Shown: piece after piece, positions 1 through 8,994 of the stretch
How positions within the stretch are numbered: the stretch's first letter is position 1
Layout: each line of letters opens with the position of its first letter
From: Legionella sainthelensi
Lineage (GTDB): Bacteria > Pseudomonadota > Gammaproteobacteria > Legionellales > Legionellaceae
Assembly (NCBI RefSeq): GCF_900637685.1
Contig: NZ_LR134388.1
Coordinates: forward strand, 2,305,501 to 2,369,500
Direction of reading: 5' to 3'
Length of the DNA stretch: 64,000 nucleotides
Notes under the pieces: model-generated
Seen by the model: only the letters and a program-made list of their open reading frames with translations
Databases searched by the model: none
Told to the model about the DNA's origin: nothing
Program-made: the position numbers and the translations under genes

Positions 1-630
1 TACATTATAGAGAGACAAAGGATGTGGTTTTTGTATTGAGGCAAGCAGCACAGACACAATATCATCAACATGAATCCGTGAAAATACCTGCCCTTCTTTA
101 AAAATACTGAATTTTTTCCCGGATTGAATACGCTCGAGTGGGTTTCTTTCTGAGCCATATATTCCTGCCAGTCTAAATAGGTGTAGAGGCAACTGCATGC
201 TCTTTGCATACGAAAGCCATGACTTTTCTGCCTCCAAACGCATAGTTCCAGAACTGCTTTTGGGTGTACAAATACTTTCTTCATTAACCCAATTTCCTTG
301 GTGGTCACCGTAAACACCAGTAGAAGAAAGATAGCCTATCCACTCAATATGCACAGCATGTCGCTTAATTAATGTTGCGTAATAAGATAATACGAGATCA
401 CCGACAGCTTCTGCAGGAGGGACACTAATCAAAATATGTGTAGATTGACTAAGATGATATTCAAGATTAGAAGATTCAAAATCAATCAACGTGATTGCAG
501 GAGGATGGTTCATTGCTTTTTTTCTTTCTTGACGCGTCGTTCCAACAACGCTAAAACCTGCCTGAATCAGTTTCCGAGCAAGTCGATTGGCAGTGTAGCC
601 GAAACCAAATATAAAAAAAGAAGGAGTCAT
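1..630 (-). CDS. NAD(P)-binding SDR/epimerase-type protein, 3' part cut by window edge
   Basis: Reading the minus strand from the ATG at 630 gives an open frame to the window edge (210 codons, no stop reached). The N-terminus has a Rossmann-type nucleotide loop (GFGYTANRLA, residues 8-17). Further on are an SSTGVYG stretch, RLAGIYG and SRIHVDDI, typical of extended SDR proteins of the YeeZ type. Substrate is unknown. The start overlaps the stop of the photolyase gene (ATGA), so the two are probably co-transcribed and translationally coupled. The C-terminus is outside the window. Confidence 0.8.
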   Translation of the reverse strand, partial: MTPSFFIFGFGYTANRLARKLIQAGFSVVGTTRQERKKAMNHPPAITLIDFESSNLEYHLSQSTHILISVPPAEAVGDLVLSYYATLIKRHAVHIEWIGYLSSTGVYGDHQGNWVNEESICTPKSSSGTMRLEAEKSWLSYAKSMQLPLHLFRLAGIYGSERNPLERIQSGKKFSIFKEGQVFSRIHVDDIVSVLLASIQKPHPLSLYNV

Positions 631-2045
631 CTGAGATCATTCCTTTTTAACTGATTGTAATAATTTAATGCCCTTGTTCTAGCTTCATGATGATCAATAA
701 TAGGTTTGGGATAATTTGTATTTAAATAAAACCGCTCACAACCAACAGATTCCCAAGGTGCGTGGATTGACTGACTGTCTAATTGAGAAAGCTCTGGAAC
801 CCAATAGCGAATATAACTACCATCAGCATCAAATTTTTGACTTTGTAGTACTGGATTGAAAATACGAAAATATGGTGCAGCATCAGCACCACATCCTGCT
901 ACCCATTGCCAACTTGCACTATTATTTGCTAAATCCGCATCCACAAGAGTATCTAAAAACCAATCTGCGCCCAAACGCCAATCAATGAGTAACCCCTTAG
1001 TCAGGAAAGACGCGGCGATCATACGGACGCGATTGTGCATATAGCCTGTGGCCCATAACTCCCTCATCCCAGCATCAATTATTGGATAACCGGTTAAACC
1101 TTTTTGCCAACAAACTAATAACTTTTCATTATTGTGCCAAGGAAATGCATCAAACTCACTCCTGAAATTAGCGGAAGGAAGCTTTGGGAAATGATAAAGT
1201 AAGTAAACTGAAAATTCCCTCCATCCCAGCTCCGAAAGGAAATGTTCCGCTGATGATAAATCACAATTAGGCTCAAGCTTTGCCAGTTCAATTGCTCTTA
1301 AAATTGTCCATGGACTGATTTCACCAAAATGCAAATGTGGTGATAAGCGTGATGTCGCATTTTTTATGGGAAAATCTCGATTATTTTTATAACCATTAAG
1401 ATGATGCTCAATAAACTCTTTAAGTTTTTGTTGCGCCCCGCTCTCTCCTGGAATCCAATACTCACTAAATCGCGCAGCCCAATTGATGGTGGGTAATAAT
1501 TTCCAATTTTTAAGTACATCACTTTGCACTTCAACTCCAGCCGGGTAATGCTCTAAATACCTCGGACGTTGAATATTAAGAAGTTGTTTGCAGTATTTCC
1601 AATAGGGAGTGAACACTTTGAAATAATCGCCGCTTTTATTTCTAATCGCCCAAGGCTCATGAAACAAGCTGCCATTAAAACTCTGAACCTCAATTCCACG
1701 CTCCAATAAAGTTGCTTTAATCTTTTTATCCCGCGAAATAATTACTGGCTCATAACAGCGATTCCAATAGACAGAGTTTATGGAAACGTTTTGAGTCAAG
1801 TCTAAAATAATCTCCAGTGGATCCCCCTTACGAAGAATGAGATTTAATCCCCGTTGTGCTAGAGCGTCACTTAAAGAAGTAAGACTATGATAGAGCCACC
1901 AGGCTTGGGCTCCCCCTAAAACACTATTTTTTTCATCATAAATATAGAGCGGAATAACAAACTGATGATGAGAGCAAGCCTCGATGAACGCAGGGTTATC
2001 ATTCAATCTTAAATCGTATCGAAACCAGACTAATGCGATAGTCAT
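627..2045 (-). CDS. phrB: Deoxyribodipyrimidine photolyase (class I CPD photolyase)
   Basis: 472 aa, the usual length of class I photolyases, which use FADH- and blue light to split cyclobutane pyrimidine dimers. The N-terminal alpha/beta antenna domain begins ALVWFRYDLRLNDNPAF. The C-terminal FAD domain carries the family signature around residues 330-400: HNRVRM, ADLANNSASWQWVAG and the APYFRIFNP stretch. The start ATG at 2045 begins directly with the typical N-terminus. Its stop overlaps the start of the SDR gene. It lies near a BLUF blue-light sensor gene. A cryptochrome-like role cannot be excluded by reading alone, but the full set of motifs favours a repair enzyme. Confidence 0.93.
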   Translation of the reverse strand: MTIALVWFRYDLRLNDNPAFIEACSHHQFVIPLYIYDEKNSVLGGAQAWWLYHSLTSLSDALAQRGLNLILRKGDPLEIILDLTQNVSINSVYWNRCYEPVIISRDKKIKATLLERGIEVQSFNGSLFHEPWAIRNKSGDYFKVFTPYWKYCKQLLNIQRPRYLEHYPAGVEVQSDVLKNWKLLPTINWAARFSEYWIPGESGAQQKLKEFIEHHLNGYKNNRDFPIKNATSRLSPHLHFGEISPWTILRAIELAKLEPNCDLSSAEHFLSELGWREFSVYLLYHFPKLPSANFRSEFDAFPWHNNEKLLVCWQKGLTGYPIIDAGMRELWATGYMHNRVRMIAASFLTKGLLIDWRLGADWFLDTLVDADLANNSASWQWVAGCGADAAPYFRIFNPVLQSQKFDADGSYIRYWVPELSQLDSQSIHAPWESVGCERFYLNTNYPKPIIDHHEARTRALNYYNQLKRNDLR

Positions 2046-2239
2046 ATAAATCTCAAGCGAAAAACAGTATTCTAATTTATCAATTTCTCTAATAAATTCA
2101 TAGAAATGAAATGAAATGAAATGAATTTTAAAAATAAACTGCTGATTTTTTTTCGCAGCAAATCAGATGCTTAGTATGGACTGGTATTATGATACTTTTT
2201 TTACTCATCGCTTTCATAAATACTCCAACCTTAATCTAG

Positions 2240-3139
2240 TTATTTACTGGGCTTTTTTTGAATTTCCATGACATTATTCTCTATAGTGCTGCAAATATCA
2301 TTCAGAGGTAAATGACTCAAATTATCAATTGAAAAAGGGTTCTGTAGCTCTACTCCTATTTGGTCTAATGAAAAAAGAGCATATCCGACCAAAGCGACGA
2401 TAATAGGATTAATATATGCAGAATAATTAACTAGAGCCACAGGAAGTATAATCAAAAATAAAAGGATAAATCGACGTGATTTAATTGCCATCACAAAAGG
2501 CATGGGAGTTTTTAATATCCGCTCGCATGCGCCTTGACAATCCAAAATCGTTTCCCGAAGCTCTTCTGCCTTCAAAAAGGAGAACTGATTTAATTTGCCA
2601 CTTTCTTGCATCTGAGATAACATCAAAGCCAGCTTTGATGAAATTAAGTTAGGTTTATGTTGCCATTGCTGCAATTGAGCATATGTATCATCAGATAGTA
2701 AATGTTTTACCTCTTCGATAGAAGCACTTCCCCTAAGATGATTTTTCATCAGATAAGGCATTGCCGCAATTAGACCAAGAATTTTATCTATCTCTCCCCT
2801 GCTTGCAGGCTCTACGTAACTTATTATAATAATTGCCAAATTCCTGCTGCAATTAACAACATTACCCCATAGTTTTCTTGCCTCCCACCACCGATCATAT
2901 CCCGCATTAACACGAAACACTAAAATTAATCCCATAATTACACCTGCATACTCAAATGGACTTATAGGAAGAGATAACCAGGGAACAAAAATACTGAGTA
3001 CTGAAATAAAACATGCATAAGCACTTACAGCCAAAACCTTTTTCCATACTCTCGGAGTCACCGAGCCATGAATGGCAAGCGCACATTCCATGAAATTAGG
3101 ATATTCATATTGATTTATCGTTTTTTTATTTTCTTTCAT
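2240..3139 (-). CDS. Bestrophin-family (YneE/UPF0187) membrane channel protein
   Basis: 299 aa from the ATG at 3139; an upstream in-frame TTG at 3145 is also possible. The protein has the bestrophin-like signature RVNAGYDRWWEARKLWGN around residues 77-94, two hydrophobic segments before it (about residues 38-75) and a hydrophobic pair near residues 222-260 after a soluble helical stretch. Bacterial bestrophins form pentameric ion channels in the inner membrane; ion selectivity cannot be read here. It is a single-gene unit on the minus strand, with an AT-rich 340-bp region upstream. Confidence 0.85.
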   Translation of the reverse strand: MKENKKTINQYEYPNFMECALAIHGSVTPRVWKKVLAVSAYACFISVLSIFVPWLSLPISPFEYAGVIMGLILVFRVNAGYDRWWEARKLWGNVVNCSRNLAIIIISYVEPASRGEIDKILGLIAAMPYLMKNHLRGSASIEEVKHLLSDDTYAQLQQWQHKPNLISSKLALMLSQMQESGKLNQFSFLKAEELRETILDCQGACERILKTPMPFVMAIKSRRFILLFLIILPVALVNYSAYINPIIVALVGYALFSLDQIGVELQNPFSIDNLSHLPLNDICSTIENNVMEIQKKPSK

Positions 3140-3483
3140 AATCAAATAGCCCTAAATACAATCAAAATGAAGTAAAAATTTCTTAAATTTAAGAAAAAGT
3201 GATGTGTTTTATATTTTATTAATTATGCTCAATTTAATTAATTGTTAATTTGGGAGCATTAGTTCTAATTTCAAGATTATTTCAAATAATTTTTAGGGAA
3301 AATGCTTATTCCACCAATCATCGTAAATCCTATCGCATCAAAAAAATGAAGAACAATTTTCTAGTAAATGAAGCAACATGCTATTTATGCGCTGCATATT
3401 GAGTTTAATAGGCTTATCAGCTTAAGATAACCATTTAGCATTTTAAAATAACGAAATGTTATTACTCAATAAGTGGATTTATA
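3140..3483. other. Intergenic region between divergent genes
   Basis: About 340 bp of AT-rich DNA between the bestrophin gene (minus) and the unknown gene at 3484 (plus). It must hold both promoters. I see no repeat, RNA gene or convincing operator; a short TTTAATTAATTGTTAATTT-like AT tract lies near 3232-3250. Confidence 0.5.
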
Positions 3484-4155
3484 ATGCAATCAGAAGAAAT
3501 ATCAAATGAAAAAAAACCAATTTTCTCAGATGAAGAACTACATGTCCAAGCTAATCAATATATAAATGAATTTAAACAACTCATCTTTCAGAGTCTTCCC
3601 TCTATAATATCACAAATTATTGAACGGGAAGTTTGGAAAAAGAGAAATAAGCCCTATAAGAATTTTGGGGAATATGCTCTTGATAAATCATCAGACGGTC
3701 TAGGTATTACTAACAATGAAATGTTATGGTTATTACGGTCTGCTATGGATATAAATAGTCACCATGTGGCTCATTGGGGAGATGTTCTTAGTATGGTTGA
3801 GAACTCTACCAGGGTGTATGCAAAGGAAAATAAAATCTCTATTAAAGATTTAACTAATGACCTTAGAGAGCAAGACTATACAGATCCCAATTTGTATCAG
3901 GAAAACAATATTACCTATTTGCCTTCTCATTCGAGATCTATTGACGGACAACTTTTAAAGTTAAAAAAGAAAGATCCCCTCGCGTATGAAAATGTGATGC
4001 AAGGAAAAATGAATATAAAAGATGCTTGGGTTAAAACTCCCAGAAAACAACAACAGCCTATTGAAACAGTTAAAAATAAATTTTTTAACCTATCTAAATC
4101 CGATCGTAAATCTTTTTTGGAATGGCTTGAACAAGAAAAAGATAACTTGGTTTAA
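3484..4155 (+). CDS. Hypothetical protein, 223 aa
   Basis: Not recognised. The ATG at 3484 is preceded by a weak GTGGA element. The product is soluble-looking, rich in Lys, Glu and Asn, with no signal peptide or membrane segment. The first 60 residues look helical; a middle segment (residues 60-100) holds ITNNEMLWLLRSAMD; the C-terminal 40 residues (LSKSDRKSFLEWLEQEKDN) look like a helix-turn-helix or coiled element. A DNA-binding or phage-type regulatory role is conceivable but unsupported. Codon use resembles the neighbouring genes. Confidence 0.7.
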   Translation: MQSEEISNEKKPIFSDEELHVQANQYINEFKQLIFQSLPSIISQIIEREVWKKRNKPYKNFGEYALDKSSDGLGITNNEMLWLLRSAMDINSHHVAHWGDVLSMVENSTRVYAKENKISIKDLTNDLREQDYTDPNLYQENNITYLPSHSRSIDGQLLKLKKKDPLAYENVMQGKMNIKDAWVKTPRKQQQPIETVKNKFFNLSKSDRKSFLEWLEQEKDNLV

Positions 4156-4363
4156 ATTTTTGAATAAAAGTCGAATCATTCAAAGGTCGTTTAATAGTGC
4201 TATGAAAGTATGTTTTATATTTGTTTTGAGATAAAACCGCGTTGTAAAGACACTAAGGTGCATAATCCCATCACATAACTGGTACTCATTTAGAGAATAG
4301 GCCATACAAACTCTCCCCCAAAGTCGACTAAAATTAAATCAAGGCAAACAAAAAAGGTTAACT

Positions 4364-6490
4364 ATGTTGCAACTAATTTATCTTAGCTCAGCAACTAAAG
4401 TTTTTACCAGCCAAGAGCTCAAAACGTTATTGAAACAGTCTCGATGTCGTAATTTAAAGCAGGATATTACTGGTCTTTTAATTTATTCTGGGCATTCATT
4501 TATGCAGTTATTAGAGGGAAGCGAGATAGATGTGAGGGATGTGTATGCGTCTATCCTTAACGATCCAAGAAATACAGGGAATTTTATACTTTTTGAACAG
4601 CATACAGATAAGAGATTATTTTTAAACTGGCAAATGCAATTCCGTGAATTAGAGCTTGATTTATTTAACGATTTGTATGGACTATGCTTAAACAACAAAT
4701 CCGATTTCATTCAAAAACTGATTGATATAGCGAATGATACTCATCCATCTGGCAATCAATTCAATCCCAACACCCTCCCCTTCTTTAAAGATAAAGAGGT
4801 AATAAAAACGCCATTTAAAGATGATTTTTTTAGATTTTCAACAGAAGTTGGAACTGATGGAGTATTTTTAATAAAGGATGATTCTCGCATTGCCTATGTA
4901 AATTACTCTGCATGTCAAAAGTTGGGTTATACCACTCAAGAGTTAATGGGTATGCATGTTTGGGAGTGGGATCCTCTTTTTCCAAAGGAAAGTTGGCCTG
5001 GCTTTTGGAAAGAACTCATTAAAAAAAAGCGGCTTCATTTCGAGACAAAACATAAAAATAAATCTGGGAAAATATTTCCAGTTGAAATCCATGCTCATTT
5101 GTACACTCATAATGGGAATGATTACGCATTGGCGTTTGTTAATGATATCAGTCAAAAAAAACGACTCGAGGCAGATCTATTAAGCTACAAAATGCAATTA
5201 GAAAAAATTATTGAATCACGAAATGAGGAATTAAAAAAAATAATTAGTAAATTATCTTTACATAAAAGAATATTGGATACCCATTGCAGCGTGGCCATAA
5301 CAAATGCTGATGGCACTATAACGTATGTGAATAATAAATTTTGTGAGTTATCCGGTTATTCGAAAGATGAGCTTCTTGGAGCCAACCATAGAACCCTTAT
5401 TTCTCATTATCACGATAGAAAATTTTATGAAAATATGTATCAAACTATTACTATGGGAAATATTTGGAAAGGTATTTTTTGTAATAAAGCGAAAGACGGT
5501 CACTTATATTGGATTGATACCAGCATCATTCCCAAAATGGATAAGGCTGGCAAGCCTCTTGAATACTACTCAGTATGCACTGACATTACTTCTAGAAAGC
5601 TCATAGAATTAACTTTGGAAAATAAGGAAAAACAGTTCAGAACCATTTTAGAGTTAGCTGGAGATGGTATACATGTTCTTGATAAGAATGGCTTTGTTAT
5701 AGAGTGTAGTGAATCATTTGCTAAATCTTTAGGGTACACGAAAGAGGAAGCACTAAAGTTAAATGTGCGGGACTGGGACGCAAAAATTCCTAAAGATCAA
5801 ATACCCAATATTCTTAGGCGCTTGTTAGATTCTGCGGAAGTATTTGAAACCAAACATAAACGGAAAAATGGCTCTGTTTTTGATGTTGAAATTAATGCAA
5901 AAGGAATTATTATTAGTGGAAAACATTATGTCTATGCCTCCTCTAGAGACATCACTGAACGATTAAAAGCACAAAGAAAAATTGCAAAAATGGCTAATTT
6001 TGATCAGTTAACTGGATTAGCAAATAGGCATAAATTACTAGAAACTTTCGAAAATTACATACAAATCGCCCGAAGAGATCAAAAAAAAATAATACTCATT
6101 TTAGCTGATATGGATAGTTTTAAACATATTAATGATACCTATGGCCATTTAGCTGGCGATGCGGCATTAAAACATGTCGCGGAACAATTGAAAAAAAAAT
6201 GTAGGCCGTATGACATAGCAGCTAGAATTGGAGGAGATGAATTTGCAGTTCTTATATTTAATGCTGAATTATCCGTGGGTATCCAATATATAGAACAGGT
6301 ATGTGCAAAAATACAAACTACATTCTTAATTCACGAGCATCCCCTTTTACTCAATTTAAGTATAGGAGTTGCAATGTTTCCGGATCATGCTCAATCAATA
6401 GACGAATTATTTAGAAAAGCTGATTTAGCACTTTATCAGTCCAAAAAAAACAGCAGCGTGAGGTATTGTGTGTTCGGAAATTACGAATAA
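4364..6490 (+). CDS. BLUF - PAS - PAS - PAS - GGDEF diguanylate cyclase
   Basis: 708 aa, with an AAAGG ribosome site upstream. Residues 1-100 form a BLUF domain: the flavin-contact residues Tyr6, Asn30 and Gln48 are present, with Trp89 and Met91 in the C-terminal strand. Three PAS domains follow (about 153-265, 302-412, 423-533), with a possible coiled coil at 265-300. The GGDEF domain (540-705) has an intact GGDEF at 623-627 and an RPYD inhibitory site at 614-617, five residues upstream. No EAL domain is seen. The expected activity is blue-light-modulated synthesis of c-di-GMP with product inhibition. The known families support each domain; the light dependence of the output is inference. 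Confidence 0.93.
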   Translation: MLQLIYLSSATKVFTSQELKTLLKQSRCRNLKQDITGLLIYSGHSFMQLLEGSEIDVRDVYASILNDPRNTGNFILFEQHTDKRLFLNWQMQFRELELDLFNDLYGLCLNNKSDFIQKLIDIANDTHPSGNQFNPNTLPFFKDKEVIKTPFKDDFFRFSTEVGTDGVFLIKDDSRIAYVNYSACQKLGYTTQELMGMHVWEWDPLFPKESWPGFWKELIKKKRLHFETKHKNKSGKIFPVEIHAHLYTHNGNDYALAFVNDISQKKRLEADLLSYKMQLEKIIESRNEELKKIISKLSLHKRILDTHCSVAITNADGTITYVNNKFCELSGYSKDELLGANHRTLISHYHDRKFYENMYQTITMGNIWKGIFCNKAKDGHLYWIDTSIIPKMDKAGKPLEYYSVCTDITSRKLIELTLENKEKQFRTILELAGDGIHVLDKNGFVIECSESFAKSLGYTKEEALKLNVRDWDAKIPKDQIPNILRRLLDSAEVFETKHKRKNGSVFDVEINAKGIIISGKHYVYASSRDITERLKAQRKIAKMANFDQLTGLANRHKLLETFENYIQIARRDQKKIILILADMDSFKHINDTYGHLAGDAALKHVAEQLKKKCRPYDIAARIGGDEFAVLIFNAELSVGIQYIEQVCAKIQTTFLIHEHPLLLNLSIGVAMFPDHAQSIDELFRKADLALYQSKKNSSVRYCVFGNYE

Positions 6491-6755
6491 TTGGTTTTAT
6501 TCACCATCCTAATGAAACTGAAGAAATAGTTTCAGAGCATACCTAAAATGCTTCATGCACACATCATATATCTCTATCATAATAAAAATCATCTCTAGGG
6601 CTCTGAATAAATATCGTTTTATAGTATTCAATATATCCTCAAATAAACCTAGGAAAAATCAAAAAAACCATCATTTTGCCACAGGAGCATGATTAGAAAA
6701 TTTCTTATCTAAGTTACGCAATGGATCTGTACATTTTTTGCCTTTAGCAAGCCTT

Positions 6756-7724
6756 TCATTTTGGCGATAGGCTTATAGTGCTGTCATGCAATATTTCCGG
6801 TTTGACATATTTATAGGCGTATGCAAGTAATCCCTCGTTCAATTCCGGTTGGATAGCTATTACTATAGGAGCTTCCTTCTTATTCATACCCTTTTGTTGT
6901 ATTAATGATGTACCTGTTATCGTGTCACAAAGTAAATTAAATTTTCCAATTAAGTTTTTAGCATTCAAAAAAGTTGAGTCTGCCAAGATCAAATGATAGG
7001 TTACTTGAGACTTATTTTTGTTCCAAATGGATTTTAATAAGCCAATGCCATGATCAGCACAAATTTCTATAGCTAATGATTGAGTTTTGTTTAAAGATAT
7101 TATATTTCTATTGGTACCGGGCTGAAATAAAGTACTGCCTTGCACTAGGGGGGATCTCACTGTTGAACTATTAGGTAAAGTATATTCAAAACAAGGAGCT
7201 CGTTTGTCCACTTTACTCAATATTTCTCCCCCACTGAACAGATAGCAAACATTACGTACAACAGTAATTGCATGTTCGTATTTAGCCTGTGATCTTTCTA
7301 AATAGTTTTCAAAGTCTTTTTGTTCCACCGTATAAGCGCTTTTTTTATGTGAATTTTCTTGGTAGCGTTGTGCCATTTTTAGCATCTTAGAGAGTTGATG
7401 CTCATCCCGATATTCTTTGGCGAAAGCGTATGTAAAAATAACAATGCAATTTTGATTTAATCGAGTAAATTCTTTTAAACGTTCCTGGATCTTCAAATGC
7501 TCGGAATAATCAAGAATTTTCGCATTTACGGAGTTTGCCTTGGTTATTGCATATTCATGACTTAGTAAGATGATTTTATGATCAGGAAATTTTTTTTTTG
7601 CTAAATTATATCCGTCTTCGAAAGCACTTAGATAGAACTGTAGCTTTTCATCAAAGGAAGAATACTTTGGACTGGCTTCACCAGTAAGCTTTGAAAAATT
7701 AAAGCTTAAGATAATATTTTTCAT
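6756..7724 (-). CDS. Nitrilase-superfamily-like protein, 322 aa
   Basis: No close family name is recognised, but the layout matches the carbon-nitrogen hydrolase fold. A strand ends in a glutamate (IILLSHEY, Glu57), a lysine lies in GEILSKVDKRAPCFE (Lys171 or Lys174), then FQPG and a strand ending in a cysteine (LAIEICADHGIG, Cys222). These would be the Glu-Lys-Cys triad of the superfamily. The sequence is otherwise divergent and lacks the usual N-terminal segment. The IS5-type element ends only 12 bp upstream of the start codon, so the native promoter is probably displaced. Substrate unknown; it may be a host-directed or accessory protein. Confidence 0.6.
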   Translation of the reverse strand: MKNIILSFNFSKLTGEASPKYSSFDEKLQFYLSAFEDGYNLAKKKFPDHKIILLSHEYAITKANSVNAKILDYSEHLKIQERLKEFTRLNQNCIVIFTYAFAKEYRDEHQLSKMLKMAQRYQENSHKKSAYTVEQKDFENYLERSQAKYEHAITVVRNVCYLFSGGEILSKVDKRAPCFEYTLPNSSTVRSPLVQGSTLFQPGTNRNIISLNKTQSLAIEICADHGIGLLKSIWNKNKSQVTYHLILADSTFLNAKNLIGKFNLLCDTITGTSLIQQKGMNKKEAPIVIAIQPELNEGLLAYAYKYVKPEILHDSTISLSPK

Positions 7725-7734
7725 AAAATTCCAC

Positions 7735-7736
7735 TA
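7735..7736. repeat. Candidate TA target duplication, left side of IS5-type element
   Basis: TA flanks the left inverted repeat here and TA also follows the right repeat at 9051-9052. A 2-bp TA duplication is known for some IS5-family groups, but such a short match can occur by chance. Confidence 0.4.
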
Positions 7737-7792
7737 GGGTCTGTTGACAATTCACCTGCCGCCTACGTGCCGCTTCTTGTCCGCGGCATCCA
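7737..7792 (+). repeat. Left terminal inverted repeat of IS5-type element
   Basis: Begins GGGTCTGTTGACAATTCACC and pairs with 8995-9050. It is unusually long for an IS5-family terminus. The nitrilase-like gene starts 12 bp beyond its outer edge. Confidence 0.85.
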
Positions 7793-7803
7793 TTCGATCT
7801 AAA

Positions 7804-8094
7804 TCATTGGCAAATTTCTTCATACAGGTCACGCGATTGAGGGTTTAGTTTCTCTATTAAATTTATTTTCCATTGTCTTGGCCAATTTTTGAAACGTTTT
7901 TCACGTCGTGCTGCTTCAACGTATAATTCATATGCTTCATAATAGACCATCATATGTACGTTATACTGAGCAGTGAAACCAGGACTGACTTTATTTTTGT
8001 ATTCCCAAGTCCGTTTAATGATGTCTGACGTAGACCCTACGTAAAGAGTACCATGATGCTGACTCGCAAGAATAGAAACATAAGCCAGACTCAT
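7804..8094 (-). CDS. GIY-YIG endonuclease-like protein (YhbQ/UPF0213 type), IS passenger
   Basis: 96 aa from the ATG at 8094; an upstream in-frame ATG at 8172 would overlap the transposase end and adds residues unlike the family. The order of motifs fits single-domain GIY-YIG proteins: YVSIL, then GTLYVGSTSD, IKRTWEYKN with the conserved Arg, YEA and ARREKRFKNWPR with the conserved Glu, and LNPQSRDLYEEI at the end. The position usually occupied by the first catalytic Tyr (YVYIL in relatives) is Ser here, so activity is uncertain. It lies inside the inverted repeats of the IS5-type element, just downstream of the transposase. Confidence 0.8.
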   Translation of the reverse strand: MSLAYVSILASQHHGTLYVGSTSDIIKRTWEYKNKVSPGFTAQYNVHMMVYYEAYELYVEAARREKRFKNWPRQWKINLIEKLNPQSRDLYEEICQ

Positions 8095-8156
8095 CGTACT
8101 TCCTTGAATGTTGTACAAACACTGAGATAATACCGGAAGCTGCGCTACATAGGTAG

Positions 8157-8894
8157 CTATAAAAATGCGCATGCCATAGCAACAACAGAAGCATCGTTTC
8201 GCTTTAATTTATCAACTCTTGTGGCGATTGCACGAACGTGTTTTATTCTGAAAAAAAAATTTTCAACTCGATGTCTGTATTTATAAATACCCCAATCCAT
8301 ATCTGCATTGCCAGTTTTAGAATTGCTCTTTCCTGGAATCACGGGAATGGATGATTTTTTTCGAATGGTATCTCGAACCTCTTCGCTATCATAACCCTTA
8401 TCTGCAATAGTATGTTCTGCAGCAGGTAACTTTTCGATAAATTCTGGTGCCACTTTGCAATCATGCACTTCGCCACCTGTTATTTCAAAATCAATAGGTA
8501 ATCCGTGAGCATCAACGTCCATATGAATCTTCGTTGTATTTCCAGCAGCCGACTTACCAATGCCTTGTTCTTCCTTATTAGGCGCGCCAGCACTATGTTG
8601 ATGAGCTTTGACAATACTGCCATCAATAAACTCCCATTCTAAATCGGGCTCTTGCACAAGCGTTTTAAAAATTTGAATTAACTTTTTTTGAGATGACCAT
8701 CGATTAAATTGTTGATAAATTCAATTCCAGCATCCAAAATCTATCGGTAGGTCACGCCAAGGGCACTCAACCCGCATGCGATATAACATTGCCTCAACTA
8801 TCCTACCAAGATTGGGCTTGTCATAAATTCTGTGCTGTAGCATGATCTCCCTCAGCTTTGACCAACGCTCGTCATTGAGCATGAGTCTAAGCAT
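8157..8894 (-). pseudogene. IS5-family transposase, interrupted by in-frame TGA
   Basis: Reading from the ATG at 8894 gives the usual IS5 N-terminus (ending CPWRDLPIDFGCWN, 57 codons), then a TGA at 8721-8723, then the same frame continues IYQQFNRWSSQKKL into the catalytic domain to the stop at 8157. The full product would be 245 aa. DDE residues are present: FIDGS, IADKGYDS and YRHRVENFF. The stop is a point change, probably from a Ser codon (TCA), not a frameshift. A GTG at 8657 could start a 166-aa fragment, but it would lack the N-terminal DNA-binding part. Confidence 0.88.
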
Positions 8895-8994
8895 TGCAAA
8901 CTCGTTTTATACTTGGTATCTGAGCCGTTATATTATGAGTTCGCTTTCATTAATCAATCAATTAGGTTGTTCAGCTTTTAATTTGACCATCTAC

